From assembly GCA_035405645.1 (NCBI GenBank), contig DAONJL010000072.1:1-9599 (forward strand): a stretch of 9,599 nt of DNA. The letters are read 5' to 3'. A model generated the notes under the pieces. That model was not told where the DNA came from, ran no database searches, and was given only the letters and a program-made list of their open reading frames with translations. Each line of letters opens with the position of its first letter. Position 1 is the first letter of the stretch. Positions 1 to 6,875 of the stretch are shown here, one piece after another. Origin of the DNA: DAONJL01 sp035405645 [NCBI: bacterium]. GTDB taxonomy: Bacteria; JAGOBX01; DAONJL01. The position numbers were made by a program, and so were the translations under genes.

Positions 1-1
1 A

Positions 2-67
2 CTTACTATTCGTAATGCTGCAAAGGGGTATACCATGTCTGGGATATTTTCTGGATTGCGCATATAA
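2..67 (+). pseudogene. Possible tail of a receiver domain, broken by a frameshift
   Basis: The second forward frame is open from the window edge and ends at TAA 65-67. It reads ...IRNAAKGYTM, which resembles the last part of a receiver domain (helix 4, strand 5: G-A-x-x-Y-x-x-K-P). Just after the ATG at 35-37 the resemblance moves to the first forward frame, where WDIFWIAHIKHTL (from base 40) looks like the final receiver helix and runs straight into the GGDEF domain. Only two bases (38-39) lie where the conserved Lys-Pro codons would be expected, so a loss of about four bases, or a sequencing error, would explain the break. GC content of the first 60 bases is about 42%, well above what follows. 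The reading is an inference from a short stretch; the rest of the domain lies outside the window. Confidence 0.4.
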
Positions 68-81
68 AACACACTTTAAGT

Positions 82-1038
82 TTGCGGCAAAAATTAATAG
101 GATTAAATCCGCTAACTGGTTTGCCGGGTAATGTTTTAATTTCAAAATTTACTAACGAATTACTTGCACAACAGAAGCAATTTTATTTTTGTTATATTGA
201 TCTTGATAATTTTAAGGTTTATAATGATTATTACGGTTTTGATAAAGGTGATAAAGTAATATTATATACTGCTGATTGTTTAAAAAAAATATTTGGAACT
301 GATAAAAATAATTTTATTGGACATATTGGTGGAGATGATTTTGTATTGATACTACAATCAGAAGATTTTGAAATACACCTCAAAAATTTTATCAAAGAGT
401 TTGATGAAGGGATAAAGCAATTCTATAAACCTAATGATATACGTATAGGTGGGATAATAGCAGAAGGACGAGATGGTGTTAAAAAGAAATATGGATTTGT
501 ATCGCTTTCAATAGGAGTTGTGCCAACTGCAAATCATAAATTTCATTCGATATTTCAAATTTCTGATACTGCTGTGATGGTTAAAAAGAAAGCTAAATCA
601 ATACCAGGCAGTAATTATTATATAGATAAAAGAAAAGATAATATGTATGATGATAAATTTAACGATATAAAAATTTTATTGAATGAAGAACCATATAGTA
701 TTCGTATAATAAAACATTTGTTAACGCCATTTAATTTTAATATTATTGAAGCAAATGGAAAAGAGGAAATGTTAGTTAATTATATTAAATATGAGCCTGA
801 TGCAGTAATAATAGATATGGAAATTAACTCGATTATAGATGTTATTAAAGAAATACGAGCCCATGAACAAAAATATAGACTGAAAAGAAGTTATACACTT
901 GCAGTCAGTGAACCACTAAATCAAAATGATGTAATATCAATAATCAAAGCAGGTATAGATAATATTATTACAAAACCAATAAGCAATGAAGTAGTAATAA
1001 ATAAAATAAAAGAAATTATTAAAATTAAAAATAATTAA
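82..1038 (+). CDS. GGDEF diguanylate cyclase with C-terminal receiver domain
   Basis: Predicted cytoplasmic enzyme making cyclic di-GMP from two GTP, with a receiver (REC) domain at the C-terminus. Numbering from the TTG at 82, the GGDEF domain spans about residues 5-185: LNPLTGLPGN at 8-17, metal-binding D40 in YIDLDNFK, N48-D49, and the active-site loop GGDDF at 83-87, an accepted variant of GGDEF. The inhibitory RxxD site expected five residues before the loop is absent (DKNN). The receiver covers about 195-315. It keeps a phosphorylatable D245, S276 and K298-P299, but the usual Asp-Asp metal pair is Asn201-Glu202, so phosphorylation may be weak. The start is doubtful: the TTG has no Shine-Dalgarno site, and the preceding helix looks like the linker from a lost upstream receiver, so the original protein may have been REC-GGDEF-REC. 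The gene ends 12 bases before the CheY-like gene, with that gene's ribosome site touching its stop. Confidence 0.85.
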   Translation: MRQKLIGLNPLTGLPGNVLISKFTNELLAQQKQFYFCYIDLDNFKVYNDYYGFDKGDKVILYTADCLKKIFGTDKNNFIGHIGGDDFVLILQSEDFEIHLKNFIKEFDEGIKQFYKPNDIRIGGIIAEGRDGVKKKYGFVSLSIGVVPTANHKFHSIFQISDTAVMVKKKAKSIPGSNYYIDKRKDNMYDDKFNDIKILLNEEPYSIRIIKHLLTPFNFNIIEANGKEEMLVNYIKYEPDAVIIDMEINSIIDVIKEIRAHEQKYRLKRSYTLAVSEPLNQNDVISIIKAGIDNIITKPISNEVVINKIKEIIKIKNN

Positions 1039-1045
1039 GAGGTGA
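1038..1045 (+). promoter_or_regulatory. Ribosome binding site deciding the receiver start
   Basis: AGAGGTGA sits five bases before the ATG at 1051 and overlaps the last base of the preceding stop codon. It rules out the in-frame GTG at 1042 as the start and points to coupled translation with the cyclase gene. Confidence 0.8.
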
Positions 1046-1050
1046 TTAGA

Positions 1051-1428
1051 ATGGCATTATTTTTACTTGCTGATGATGAAGTTCAAGTAGAACAACTTAT
1101 CAGATTTAAACTTATAAAAGAAGGACATAGTTTAGATTATGCTAAAAATGGAGAAGAAGCATTAAAAAAAATTGCAGATACCTCAAAAAAATATGATATA
1201 ATAATTCTTGATATTATGATGCCTGTATATGATGGTTTATATGCTTTAAAAAAAATTCGAGAAATAGAAGCATATAAAAAAACACCTATTATTATGCTTA
1301 CAGCAAAAGGTAATGAAAATGATGTAATTCAAGGTTATGATTTAGGTGCTAATGAATATATTACAAAACCTTTTAGTCCGTCAGAATTTTATGCGCGTAT
1401 AAAAAAATATTTGGTTAATAATACATAA
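1051..1428 (+). CDS. Stand-alone CheY-like response regulator receiver
   Basis: A 125-residue single receiver domain with no output domain, expected to be a diffusible phosphoryl carrier or to act by protein contact. All key residues are present: acidic pair D8-D9, phospho-acceptor D54 in ILDIMMP, T84 and K106-P107. I chose the ATG at 1051 over an in-frame GTG at 1042 because the GTG lies inside the Shine-Dalgarno sequence (AGAGGTGA, 1038-1045) and because the paralogue at 8505-8873 begins with the matching MANFLLADD. The gene follows the cyclase by 12 bases and is very probably co-transcribed with it. Hand alignment to the minus-strand paralogue gives 85 identities over 121 ungapped positions. 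Its partner kinase is not in the window. The HPt protein just downstream is a natural candidate phosphodonor or acceptor, which is inference from position. Confidence 0.93.
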   Translation: MALFLLADDEVQVEQLIRFKLIKEGHSLDYAKNGEEALKKIADTSKKYDIIILDIMMPVYDGLYALKKIREIEAYKKTPIIMLTAKGNENDVIQGYDLGANEYITKPFSPSEFYARIKKYLVNNT

Positions 1429-1472
1429 TAAAAAATAGTTGAAAAAAATTAACAATTTTATTTGTGATTTAT

Positions 1473-1493
1473 TCTTATTAATATTTAATAAGA
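1473..1493. repeat. Perfect 9-bp inverted repeat, possible operator or hairpin
   Basis: TCTTATTAA and TTAATAAGA flank a three-base centre (TAT), giving a perfect 21-base palindrome in the 115-base gap between the receiver and HPt genes. It ends about 30 bases before the HPt ribosome site. It could be an operator or a weak hairpin. The arms are almost pure A+T, so chance occurrence in such AT-rich DNA is quite possible. I see no convincing -35/-10 promoter in this gap. Confidence 0.3.
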
Positions 1494-1524
1494 TTGTGTG
1501 AAGAAAAAAATATTTTTTATATTT

Positions 1525-1530
1525 GGAGGA
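1525..1530 (+). promoter_or_regulatory. Ribosome binding site of the HPt gene, oddly spaced
   Basis: GGAGGA is the strongest Shine-Dalgarno match in the window but lies 13 bases before the first in-frame ATG. An ATA codon sits at the standard distance (1538-1540), so either a rare start codon is used or an ATG was lost by a single-base change. Confidence 0.6.
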
Positions 1531-1543
1531 ATTAAATATAGCA

Positions 1544-2398
1544 ATGCTTAAAGAAAAATTTTTGAGTCAAAAATATGAAATAAATTTCACTGATGAGGAT
1601 ATAGAATTTTTTAATTCAGCAAGAGAAAATTATTTATTAGATGTATTAGAAAAAACAGTCCTTCTTGATAAACATTTATTTTTTTTAACTGAACTAAAAG
1701 AACTTAATGATTATAAGGATTTAATCTATGAATGTAATCGACTCACGCATAGTATAAAAGGTACAGGCTATTCTTATGGTTTTAAATTTATCAGTGAAGT
1801 TGCATTTTGCCTTGAAGAGTTACTTAATTATGTTTTGAATAATATGAATGAAAAAATTGAAAAAATACAAAGTATTTTTAAAGCCTGTGTAAACATTAAT
1901 GATTTGTTAAATGATGTAATAAAAAATTATTTCTTTAAAAATACAGAATATAATGTTTCGGACGAATATAATCAAAAACTCTTTAAATTTATAAACGAAA
2001 CTGACAAAATTCTAAAAGAAGAAAATGTAAAAAAAGATGATATAAATAAAAACATTTTAATTTGTGGTAATAATGCTTTTATTTTTAATAATATAACTCG
2101 ATTATTTAAAAATAATAGAAATTTTATTTTTTATTATGCACCAGGTTTTTTAGAAACTTTTTATGAAATTATAAACAGAAAAATAGATTTTGTGTTTTCT
2201 GAATTTTATCTTAATGAGTTTAATGCGTTTGCTATTTATTCAACTTTGAAAAATACACCTAAATATTCAACTATTCCATTTTATTTTATTGTATCTGATA
2301 TAAATGCTTTACTTATTAAAAATAAAATTCCAAAGAAAATTATTCTGTTTAAGGATAAGGATTTATTTACAAATATTTCTAATATCATTCAAAAGTGA
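1544..2398 (+). CDS. HPt phosphotransfer domain fused to degenerate receiver-like domain
   Basis: A 284-residue predicted cytoplasmic protein. The N-terminal part (about residues 15-125) is helical and carries the HPt signature THSIKGTGYSYGF, with the phosphorylatable histidine at H69 followed by the typical LEELL helix. HPt domains pass phosphoryl groups between receiver aspartates. The C-terminal part (about 170-284) starts NKNILICGNN and has the alternating strand-helix pattern of a receiver, but the acidic pair is missing and the phospho-acceptor position appears to be Glu (FSEF, about E220). It is best described as a pseudo-receiver, possibly fixed in one signalling state. The start is uncertain: a strong GGAGGA at 1525-1530 lies 13 bases from this ATG, whereas an in-frame ATA at 1538 lies at the ideal 7 bases. 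The gene follows the CheY-like gene by 115 bases. No histidine kinase is nearby. Confidence 0.8.
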   Translation: MLKEKFLSQKYEINFTDEDIEFFNSARENYLLDVLEKTVLLDKHLFFLTELKELNDYKDLIYECNRLTHSIKGTGYSYGFKFISEVAFCLEELLNYVLNNMNEKIEKIQSIFKACVNINDLLNDVIKNYFFKNTEYNVSDEYNQKLFKFINETDKILKEENVKKDDINKNILICGNNAFIFNNITRLFKNNRNFIFYYAPGFLETFYEIINRKIDFVFSEFYLNEFNAFAIYSTLKNTPKYSTIPFYFIVSDINALLIKNKIPKKIILFKDKDLFTNISNIIQK

Positions 2399-2482
2399 GA
2401 TAAAAATTTGATGGTTCTAATTTATAAAATAATTACTAATTTGATTTAAAAGCCATATAAAAAGCGAACAAATTATTTTTAT

Positions 2483-2511
2483 TTGACAATTGTTAATTTT
2501 ATGATTAAATT
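2483..2511 (+). promoter_or_regulatory. Sigma-70-type promoter of the lipoprotein and barrel genes
   Basis: A perfect -35 hexamer TTGACA (2483-2488) is followed after 17 bases by TAAATT (2506-2511), a 4 of 6 match to the -10 consensus. This predicts a transcript start near 2518, about 27 bases ahead of the lipoprotein ATG. The position in the 146-base gap after the HPt gene suggests that the lipoprotein and TPR/barrel genes form their own transcription unit. AT-rich DNA makes weak -10 matches common, but the -35 element and spacing are good. Confidence 0.55.
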
Positions 2512-2544
2512 AAAAAAAAAATAAATTTAGAAAGGTGATGAATT

Positions 2545-3822
2545 ATGAATAAATATAATTATTTTATTTTTGGATTGATTGGATTAATATTATTAAATAT
2601 TGCTTGTGGCAATAGCGATAAAATAAGTAATCGTATTTATAATGGTTCTTTTTTGCCAAGCCAGATAATAAATGATGAATATGTGCTAAGACAATATATA
2701 ATTTATAAAAATGAAGAAATTTTTGTTGATTCAAATCCGCAATTAATATCGGCTGCTCCTCCTTATTCACAATTATATAATAAACATTCTGCGCCTAATC
2801 GTATAAGTGGTGTAACACTTACTCTTGTCGCTGATGTTGCAGCACCAATATATAATGGAATGACATTACAAGCGACAAATATTGCTGAACACGCAAATTA
2901 TGTTTTTGTAAGTTATAATACTGCGGGTGATAGTTTTATTGGTGCCATACAAGATATTCAATTGACAAATGCAAGGAGTCCGCGTTTAATATCGCAAGTT
3001 ATTTATCATAATTCAGATGTATCTGCAATAACATTAAATGGACCGCGTGAAGTAATTTTAGCAATGGCAACAGATATTGATGCAAATACTCAATTTATCA
3101 AACCTGCACTTATGGGTGTTATAAGTTTGGGCTCGCAATTTAGTTTTGAGAATAATAAAGTTTTTAAACAAGTGCCAGGTTATTCTGCTGTATCAGTTGA
3201 AGTTTATAATGATAAAATATTTCTCGTATCTGGTGATAATGCTGGTTTGACTGTATTTAATGCGAATACTTATGATAGTATAGCATACATTCCTATTTCA
3301 GATGCACGTGATGTTTCTTTTTATAATAATTTTATTTATGTATATGCTGGCACGCCTGGAACTCTGTATAAAATAAATGCATCAACTTACCAAATTAGCG
3401 ATAGTTATATTTTAGGCGGTTCAAATAAACCCCAGGAAAAATCGTCAATTGTTATTTCCGGGAAATTCGCATTTTTAGCTGCTAATGATAGTGGTGTTCA
3501 GATATTTAATCTGGATAGTGAAGCATTGGTCACGACAATTCCGAATCCTGTAGTACCAGGTCTCTCTCCTGATAGTGTAGTTGCGAATTCTGTTACAGTT
3601 AACGGCAGTTATATTTTCATTGCAAATGGTGAAGCAGGTGTCAGAGTTTTTAAAAATACGACAGGCACAATTAGTAATGCTAATTCAATTTCTCTTGAAG
3701 ATAAAGGTTATTTAGTTTTAGGTTTAAAGCAATCTGCTAATGAAATATATTGTTATAATGATTATCTTGTTGTAGCTTCTGGTATCGGCGGTGTTAAAAT
3801 TATAGCAATTGATGGTATATAA
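2545..3822 (+). CDS. Predicted lipoprotein with LVIVD-type beta-propeller repeats
   Basis: A 425-residue exported protein, probably anchored in the outer membrane or at the surface. Residues 7-20 form a hydrophobic signal segment ending in NIAC, with C21 as the likely lipidated cysteine. Asn at -3 departs from the classical lipobox, although relaxed lipoboxes are known in spirochaetes. From about residue 107 on there are five or six repeats alternating a visible-strand motif (NSVTVNGSYIFIANGEAGV at 348-366, VSVEVYNDKIFLVSGDNAGL at 216-235) with a second strand such as GVQIFNL or GVKIIAI. This is the pattern of the LVIVD repeat (beta-propeller) family. No catalytic residues are recognisable, so a binding or scaffolding role is likely. 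A strong ribosome site (AAAGGTGA, 2531-2538) lies 6 bases before the ATG. Its place just ahead of the barrel gene suggests a part in polysaccharide export or attachment, by inference. Confidence 0.75.
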   Translation: MNKYNYFIFGLIGLILLNIACGNSDKISNRIYNGSFLPSQIINDEYVLRQYIIYKNEEIFVDSNPQLISAAPPYSQLYNKHSAPNRISGVTLTLVADVAAPIYNGMTLQATNIAEHANYVFVSYNTAGDSFIGAIQDIQLTNARSPRLISQVIYHNSDVSAITLNGPREVILAMATDIDANTQFIKPALMGVISLGSQFSFENNKVFKQVPGYSAVSVEVYNDKIFLVSGDNAGLTVFNANTYDSIAYIPISDARDVSFYNNFIYVYAGTPGTLYKINASTYQISDSYILGGSNKPQEKSSIVISGKFAFLAANDSGVQIFNLDSEALVTTIPNPVVPGLSPDSVVANSVTVNGSYIFIANGEAGVRVFKNTTGTISNANSISLEDKGYLVLGLKQSANEIYCYNDYLVVASGIGGVKIIAIDGI

Positions 3823-3864
3823 AAAAAATAGCGATTCTAATTATTTTAAAAGTGAGGTAAAAAA

Positions 3865-5421
3865 ATGCCAGATTTACCAGGTTATTTAAGCAATAATTTT
3901 TATTTTCATATTAAAGAAAAAATTGTAAATGATTATAAATGTAATAGTTATTATTTTTTTTGTAAAGAAAAAGAGATTATAAAAAAATGGACGCATTTCT
4001 TTTTGTTTTATAAAAAAGGAGTTGGAATAGTAATATTTATTTTTATTTGGTTGTTTTTATTATCATTAAGAAGTGCGGTCATTTCTTCTGATTTTTTAGA
4101 ATTGCGGAATCAAGGAAAATATCAAGAAGCACTGGCAGAACTTGAAAAATTAATAGCAGCCGAACCAGAAAACTATGATTATAGATTACATCAAGGTATA
4201 ATATTAAGTTGGCTCGGGAAATATTCTGAAGCAGAAAATATATTAAAAAAAATTATTGAGCGTTATCCTGATTATTTTGATGCTCGTATTTCTCTTGCCA
4301 GAATTTATTTTTGGCAAAATCTTTATTCTGATGCTGAAAATCAAATTAATTATGTCTTATCAAAAAAATCTGATCATACAGAAGCACTTGAATTATTTGA
4401 AAAAATAAAAATTACGAAACAAACAGATTATACAAAATCTCAAATTCTTGATAATGTACTTTCTAACCGAAACGAGAATAAAGACATTTCATTAATTAAA
4501 AGACTAAAAAATATTCGAACCATTAATTTATTCTCAACTCTGAATGTTTTACGCGACTATGAACCAACACTAAATAGATATCCTTATAAAGAAATAACTT
4601 TTCGCGCAGGCGTTAGTTACACTATATTTTATAAAAATTATCCACTGGATATTTTTTATAAAACAGGATATATAAAGCAAATAAATACAAATTGGCGTGA
4701 TAATGAATATTATTTATCCATAAACACACTTACAATTAATGCAAATTATTCATTTGAAAAAATAAATTTAACAAGTTATTTAAGTGTTAATCATTACAAT
4801 AATCAAGGTGTGTCATATTTTAAAACATCAAAAGATAAATTAAAAGTGCGCCCTTTCATTCTTATAAATCGCGAAATGACAGATTTTTACAAATTATATT
4901 TTGCTTATTCTATAGAAGATTGGTATAAAAAATCAGAAAGTTCACGGAGTTTATTTGTTGAAGATTTGCATTCGTTATCTTTTTCAAATGTATTTTTATA
5001 CAGAGAGAATTATTATTCAATAGATTATTTACGCGCCATATATTCAAATGAATCAGTTCGTAATTATTCTGATTATATAATACAAATAAACAGATTATTT
5101 GCGCAAACAAATACTTATGATTTACGATTAAATCTTAAATACAAATATCGAGATTACAAACATTCACATTTGCAATTTTATTTTTTAAAAACTGAATACT
5201 TGTCTAAATCTAAAAGTATATCAAAATTTGAATACAAACTTGGTTATGAATTAAGTTTAGTTAAACCTTATACAACAATCGGTCATAAATTTGAAACAAA
5301 AATAATCTGGAAAATTAACGAGACAATAAATTTATCAAATACAGCTGATTATTTTTTTCAATCTGCAAAAGATAAAGATAGAGAATATAATGTTAGATTA
5401 AATTTAGAATACAAATATTAA
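3865..5421 (+). CDS. TPR protein with YaiO-like outer-membrane beta-barrel
   Basis: A 518-residue protein predicted to export polysaccharide across the outer membrane. After a hydrophobic signal segment (about residues 54-68) come TPR helices: one at about 77-101, then clear repeats at 103-136 and 137-170 with the W-L-G-x-Y-x-x-A and Y-x-D-A hallmarks, and a partial one to about 185. After a linker, residues 217-518 show alternating short strands rich in Tyr and Phe (ITFRAGVSYTIFY, YNVRLNLEYKY) and end in tyrosine, as outer-membrane barrels do. TPR plus barrel is the plan of YaiO and, in larger form, PgaA and BcsC. The ATG has a good ribosome site (GTGAGGTAA, 3852-3860). This leaves a 50-residue stretch rich in Lys, Tyr and Phe before the hydrophobic core, far longer than a normal signal peptide; I found no ATG, GTG or TTG closer in frame. 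The gene is 42 bases behind the lipoprotein gene and converges on the glycosyltransferase gene. Confidence 0.8.
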   Translation: MPDLPGYLSNNFYFHIKEKIVNDYKCNSYYFFCKEKEIIKKWTHFFLFYKKGVGIVIFIFIWLFLLSLRSAVISSDFLELRNQGKYQEALAELEKLIAAEPENYDYRLHQGIILSWLGKYSEAENILKKIIERYPDYFDARISLARIYFWQNLYSDAENQINYVLSKKSDHTEALELFEKIKITKQTDYTKSQILDNVLSNRNENKDISLIKRLKNIRTINLFSTLNVLRDYEPTLNRYPYKEITFRAGVSYTIFYKNYPLDIFYKTGYIKQINTNWRDNEYYLSINTLTINANYSFEKINLTSYLSVNHYNNQGVSYFKTSKDKLKVRPFILINREMTDFYKLYFAYSIEDWYKKSESSRSLFVEDLHSLSFSNVFLYRENYYSIDYLRAIYSNESVRNYSDYIIQINRLFAQTNTYDLRLNLKYKYRDYKHSHLQFYFLKTEYLSKSKSISKFEYKLGYELSLVKPYTTIGHKFETKIIWKINETINLSNTADYFFQSAKDKDREYNVRLNLEYKY

Positions 5422-5474
5422 TTCTTTGTATAAAAAAATTTTGAATTTCATTAAGTATAATTTTAAAAAATTTA
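5422..5474. other. Convergent intergenic gap without a GC-rich terminator
   Basis: The two gene groups meet tail to tail across 53 bases that are almost entirely A and T, with runs of A and T but no stable hairpin that I can build by eye. Termination here would need weak AT hairpins or Rho, or the transcripts may overlap. Confidence 0.5.
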
Positions 5475-6863
5475 TTACTTATTAAAACCAGTTCGTTTCA
5501 TTTCACCCCAAGTTTGCACATTTGAAAAATAATCAACAATTCCTTGCAACCGCCAGATAAGAGTTAATTGTCGATAACCTAAATTTTCTAAAAAAGAAAA
5601 GAAAACAATTTTTAAAATATCATCTAATGAAGGGTATTTTTTAAAAGAAAATTCTTCAATAAAAACAGATAATATAGAAATAAGAACGCCCCAGCCATAA
5701 GCAACAAAAAAGAACAAAATAGCAAAGTAAATATTTAAAGAGCCAGTAATAAAACCAACAACTGAATAAAGATAACCAGCTAATTCAATAATAGGACTAA
5801 TCATTTCAAAAATTAAATAAAAAGGCAAAGCAAATAAACCAACAATTTTGTATTTTGGATTAAATAACATTTTTTTATGTTTAATTATTGTTTCCATTGT
5901 GCCTCGTTGCCAACGACTTCGCTGTCTTGCAAGAATAGTTGTATTTTCAGGTGCTTCAGTCCAACAAACAGGGTCAGGTGTAAAATAAATTTTGTAAGGA
6001 ATTTTATTTTCTAAACAATACTTATGAATTTTTACAACAAGTTCCATATCTTCGCCAACAGTATTATGTGAATAACCACCACATTGTAAAACAATATCTT
6101 TACGAAACAAACCAAACGCACCAGAAATAATTAATAAACAATTTAAAACATCAAAAGCAATTCTACCAGCTAAAAAAGCACGGAAATATTCTATAATTTG
6201 AAACATAGGAAGCATTTTATTTGGAAGTTTAATATTAACAACCTGTCCAGCTTTAATTTCACAACCATTGGCAATTCTAACAATACCGCCTGTAGCAACA
6301 GTTTTATCAGGATTTTCAATAAAAGGACGAATACATCTTAATAATGAATCTCTTTCGAGGATTGAATCAGCATCAATGGAACAAAAGTAATTATATCTGG
6401 CACAATTTATACCAGCATTTAATGCATCAGCCTTTTTACCATTTACTTTATCAACCACAACAAGATTTTTATAAATTTTTGAACGATAAATATTTTTAAT
6501 AGGTTGATGTTTAAGTTGAAGTTTTATTGCTTTATGAGAAACTTTTAAATCAAAATTTTTTATTAATACTTCAAGTGTTTTATCAGTTGAACCATCATTT
6601 ACGATGATTAATTCATATTCAGGATACTCTAACATTAATAAAGATTTAACGCTTTCAACAACAGTTAATTCTTCATTATAAGCAGGTGCAATAACTGAAA
6701 TTGGTGGAACAATTTGATACTTGAAATAATCTTTAAAATTAACCAATCTTAATCTTCTTAAATATAAAATAACACCGTAAAAAGATAAAAATAGAAGTAA
6801 AGTATAGACAGAATTTAACAAAATAAAATAGTATAAAATAAAAGTATTAAAGAAATTAGTCAT
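5475..6863 (-). CDS. Processive family-2 glycosyltransferase, polysaccharide synthase
   Basis: A 462-residue inner-membrane enzyme predicted to polymerise an exopolysaccharide from a nucleotide sugar on the cytoplasmic side while moving the chain outward. A membrane helix at about 8-34 is followed by the GT-A catalytic domain (about 53-320). It contains VIAPAYNE (57-64), D90 in VNDGSTD, the metal-binding DAD (164-166), the catalytic-base motif GED (270-272) and QRSRW (314-318), the Q-x-x-R-W motif of processive synthases such as PgaC, hyaluronan synthase and cellulose synthase. Further membrane helices lie at about 338-402 and 413-430. No PilZ domain is present, so any c-di-GMP control must work through another protein. 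The donor sugar cannot be read from the sequence. The gene starts 12 bases after the HEAT gene and has no Shine-Dalgarno site, which suggests coupled translation. Pairing with a YaiO-like barrel recalls E. coli yaiP. Confidence 0.9.
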   Translation of the reverse strand: MTNFFNTFILYYFILLNSVYTLLLFLSFYGVILYLRRLRLVNFKDYFKYQIVPPISVIAPAYNEELTVVESVKSLLMLEYPEYELIIVNDGSTDKTLEVLIKNFDLKVSHKAIKLQLKHQPIKNIYRSKIYKNLVVVDKVNGKKADALNAGINCARYNYFCSIDADSILERDSLLRCIRPFIENPDKTVATGGIVRIANGCEIKAGQVVNIKLPNKMLPMFQIIEYFRAFLAGRIAFDVLNCLLIISGAFGLFRKDIVLQCGGYSHNTVGEDMELVVKIHKYCLENKIPYKIYFTPDPVCWTEAPENTTILARQRSRWQRGTMETIIKHKKMLFNPKYKIVGLFALPFYLIFEMISPIIELAGYLYSVVGFITGSLNIYFAILFFFVAYGWGVLISILSVFIEEFSFKKYPSLDDILKIVFFSFLENLGYRQLTLIWRLQGIVDYFSNVQTWGEMKRTGFNK

Positions 6864-6875
6864 TGTTAAAAAATT

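Noticed and set aside
22-67. AAAGGGG followed by ATG at 35, looking like a gene start
   Set aside because: The frame closes after ten codons, and the same bases read naturally as the A-A-K-G-Y-T-M end of a receiver domain. A chance match is more likely.
1042-1050. GTG at 1042 as start of the first CheY-like gene
   Set aside because: It lies within the ribosome site for ATG 1051, and the paralogue starts at the position matching 1051.
2399-2544. Possible c-di-GMP or other riboswitch before the lipoprotein gene
   Set aside because: The predicted transcript leader is only about 27 bases, and I see no conserved GEMM core or GC-paired stems in the gap.
2564-2770. Minus-strand open frame opposite the lipoprotein gene
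   Set aside because: No ribosome site or recognisable domain, and it lies wholly inside a well-supported plus-strand gene.
4910-5110. Minus-strand open frame opposite the barrel gene
   Set aside because: Asn/Leu-rich translation expected from the complement of a Tyr/Asn-rich barrel; no independent support.
5475-6863. Fused PilZ domain or other c-di-GMP receptor in the synthase
   Set aside because: The protein ends shortly after its last membrane segment, with no RxxxR or (D/N)xSxxG motif of PilZ.
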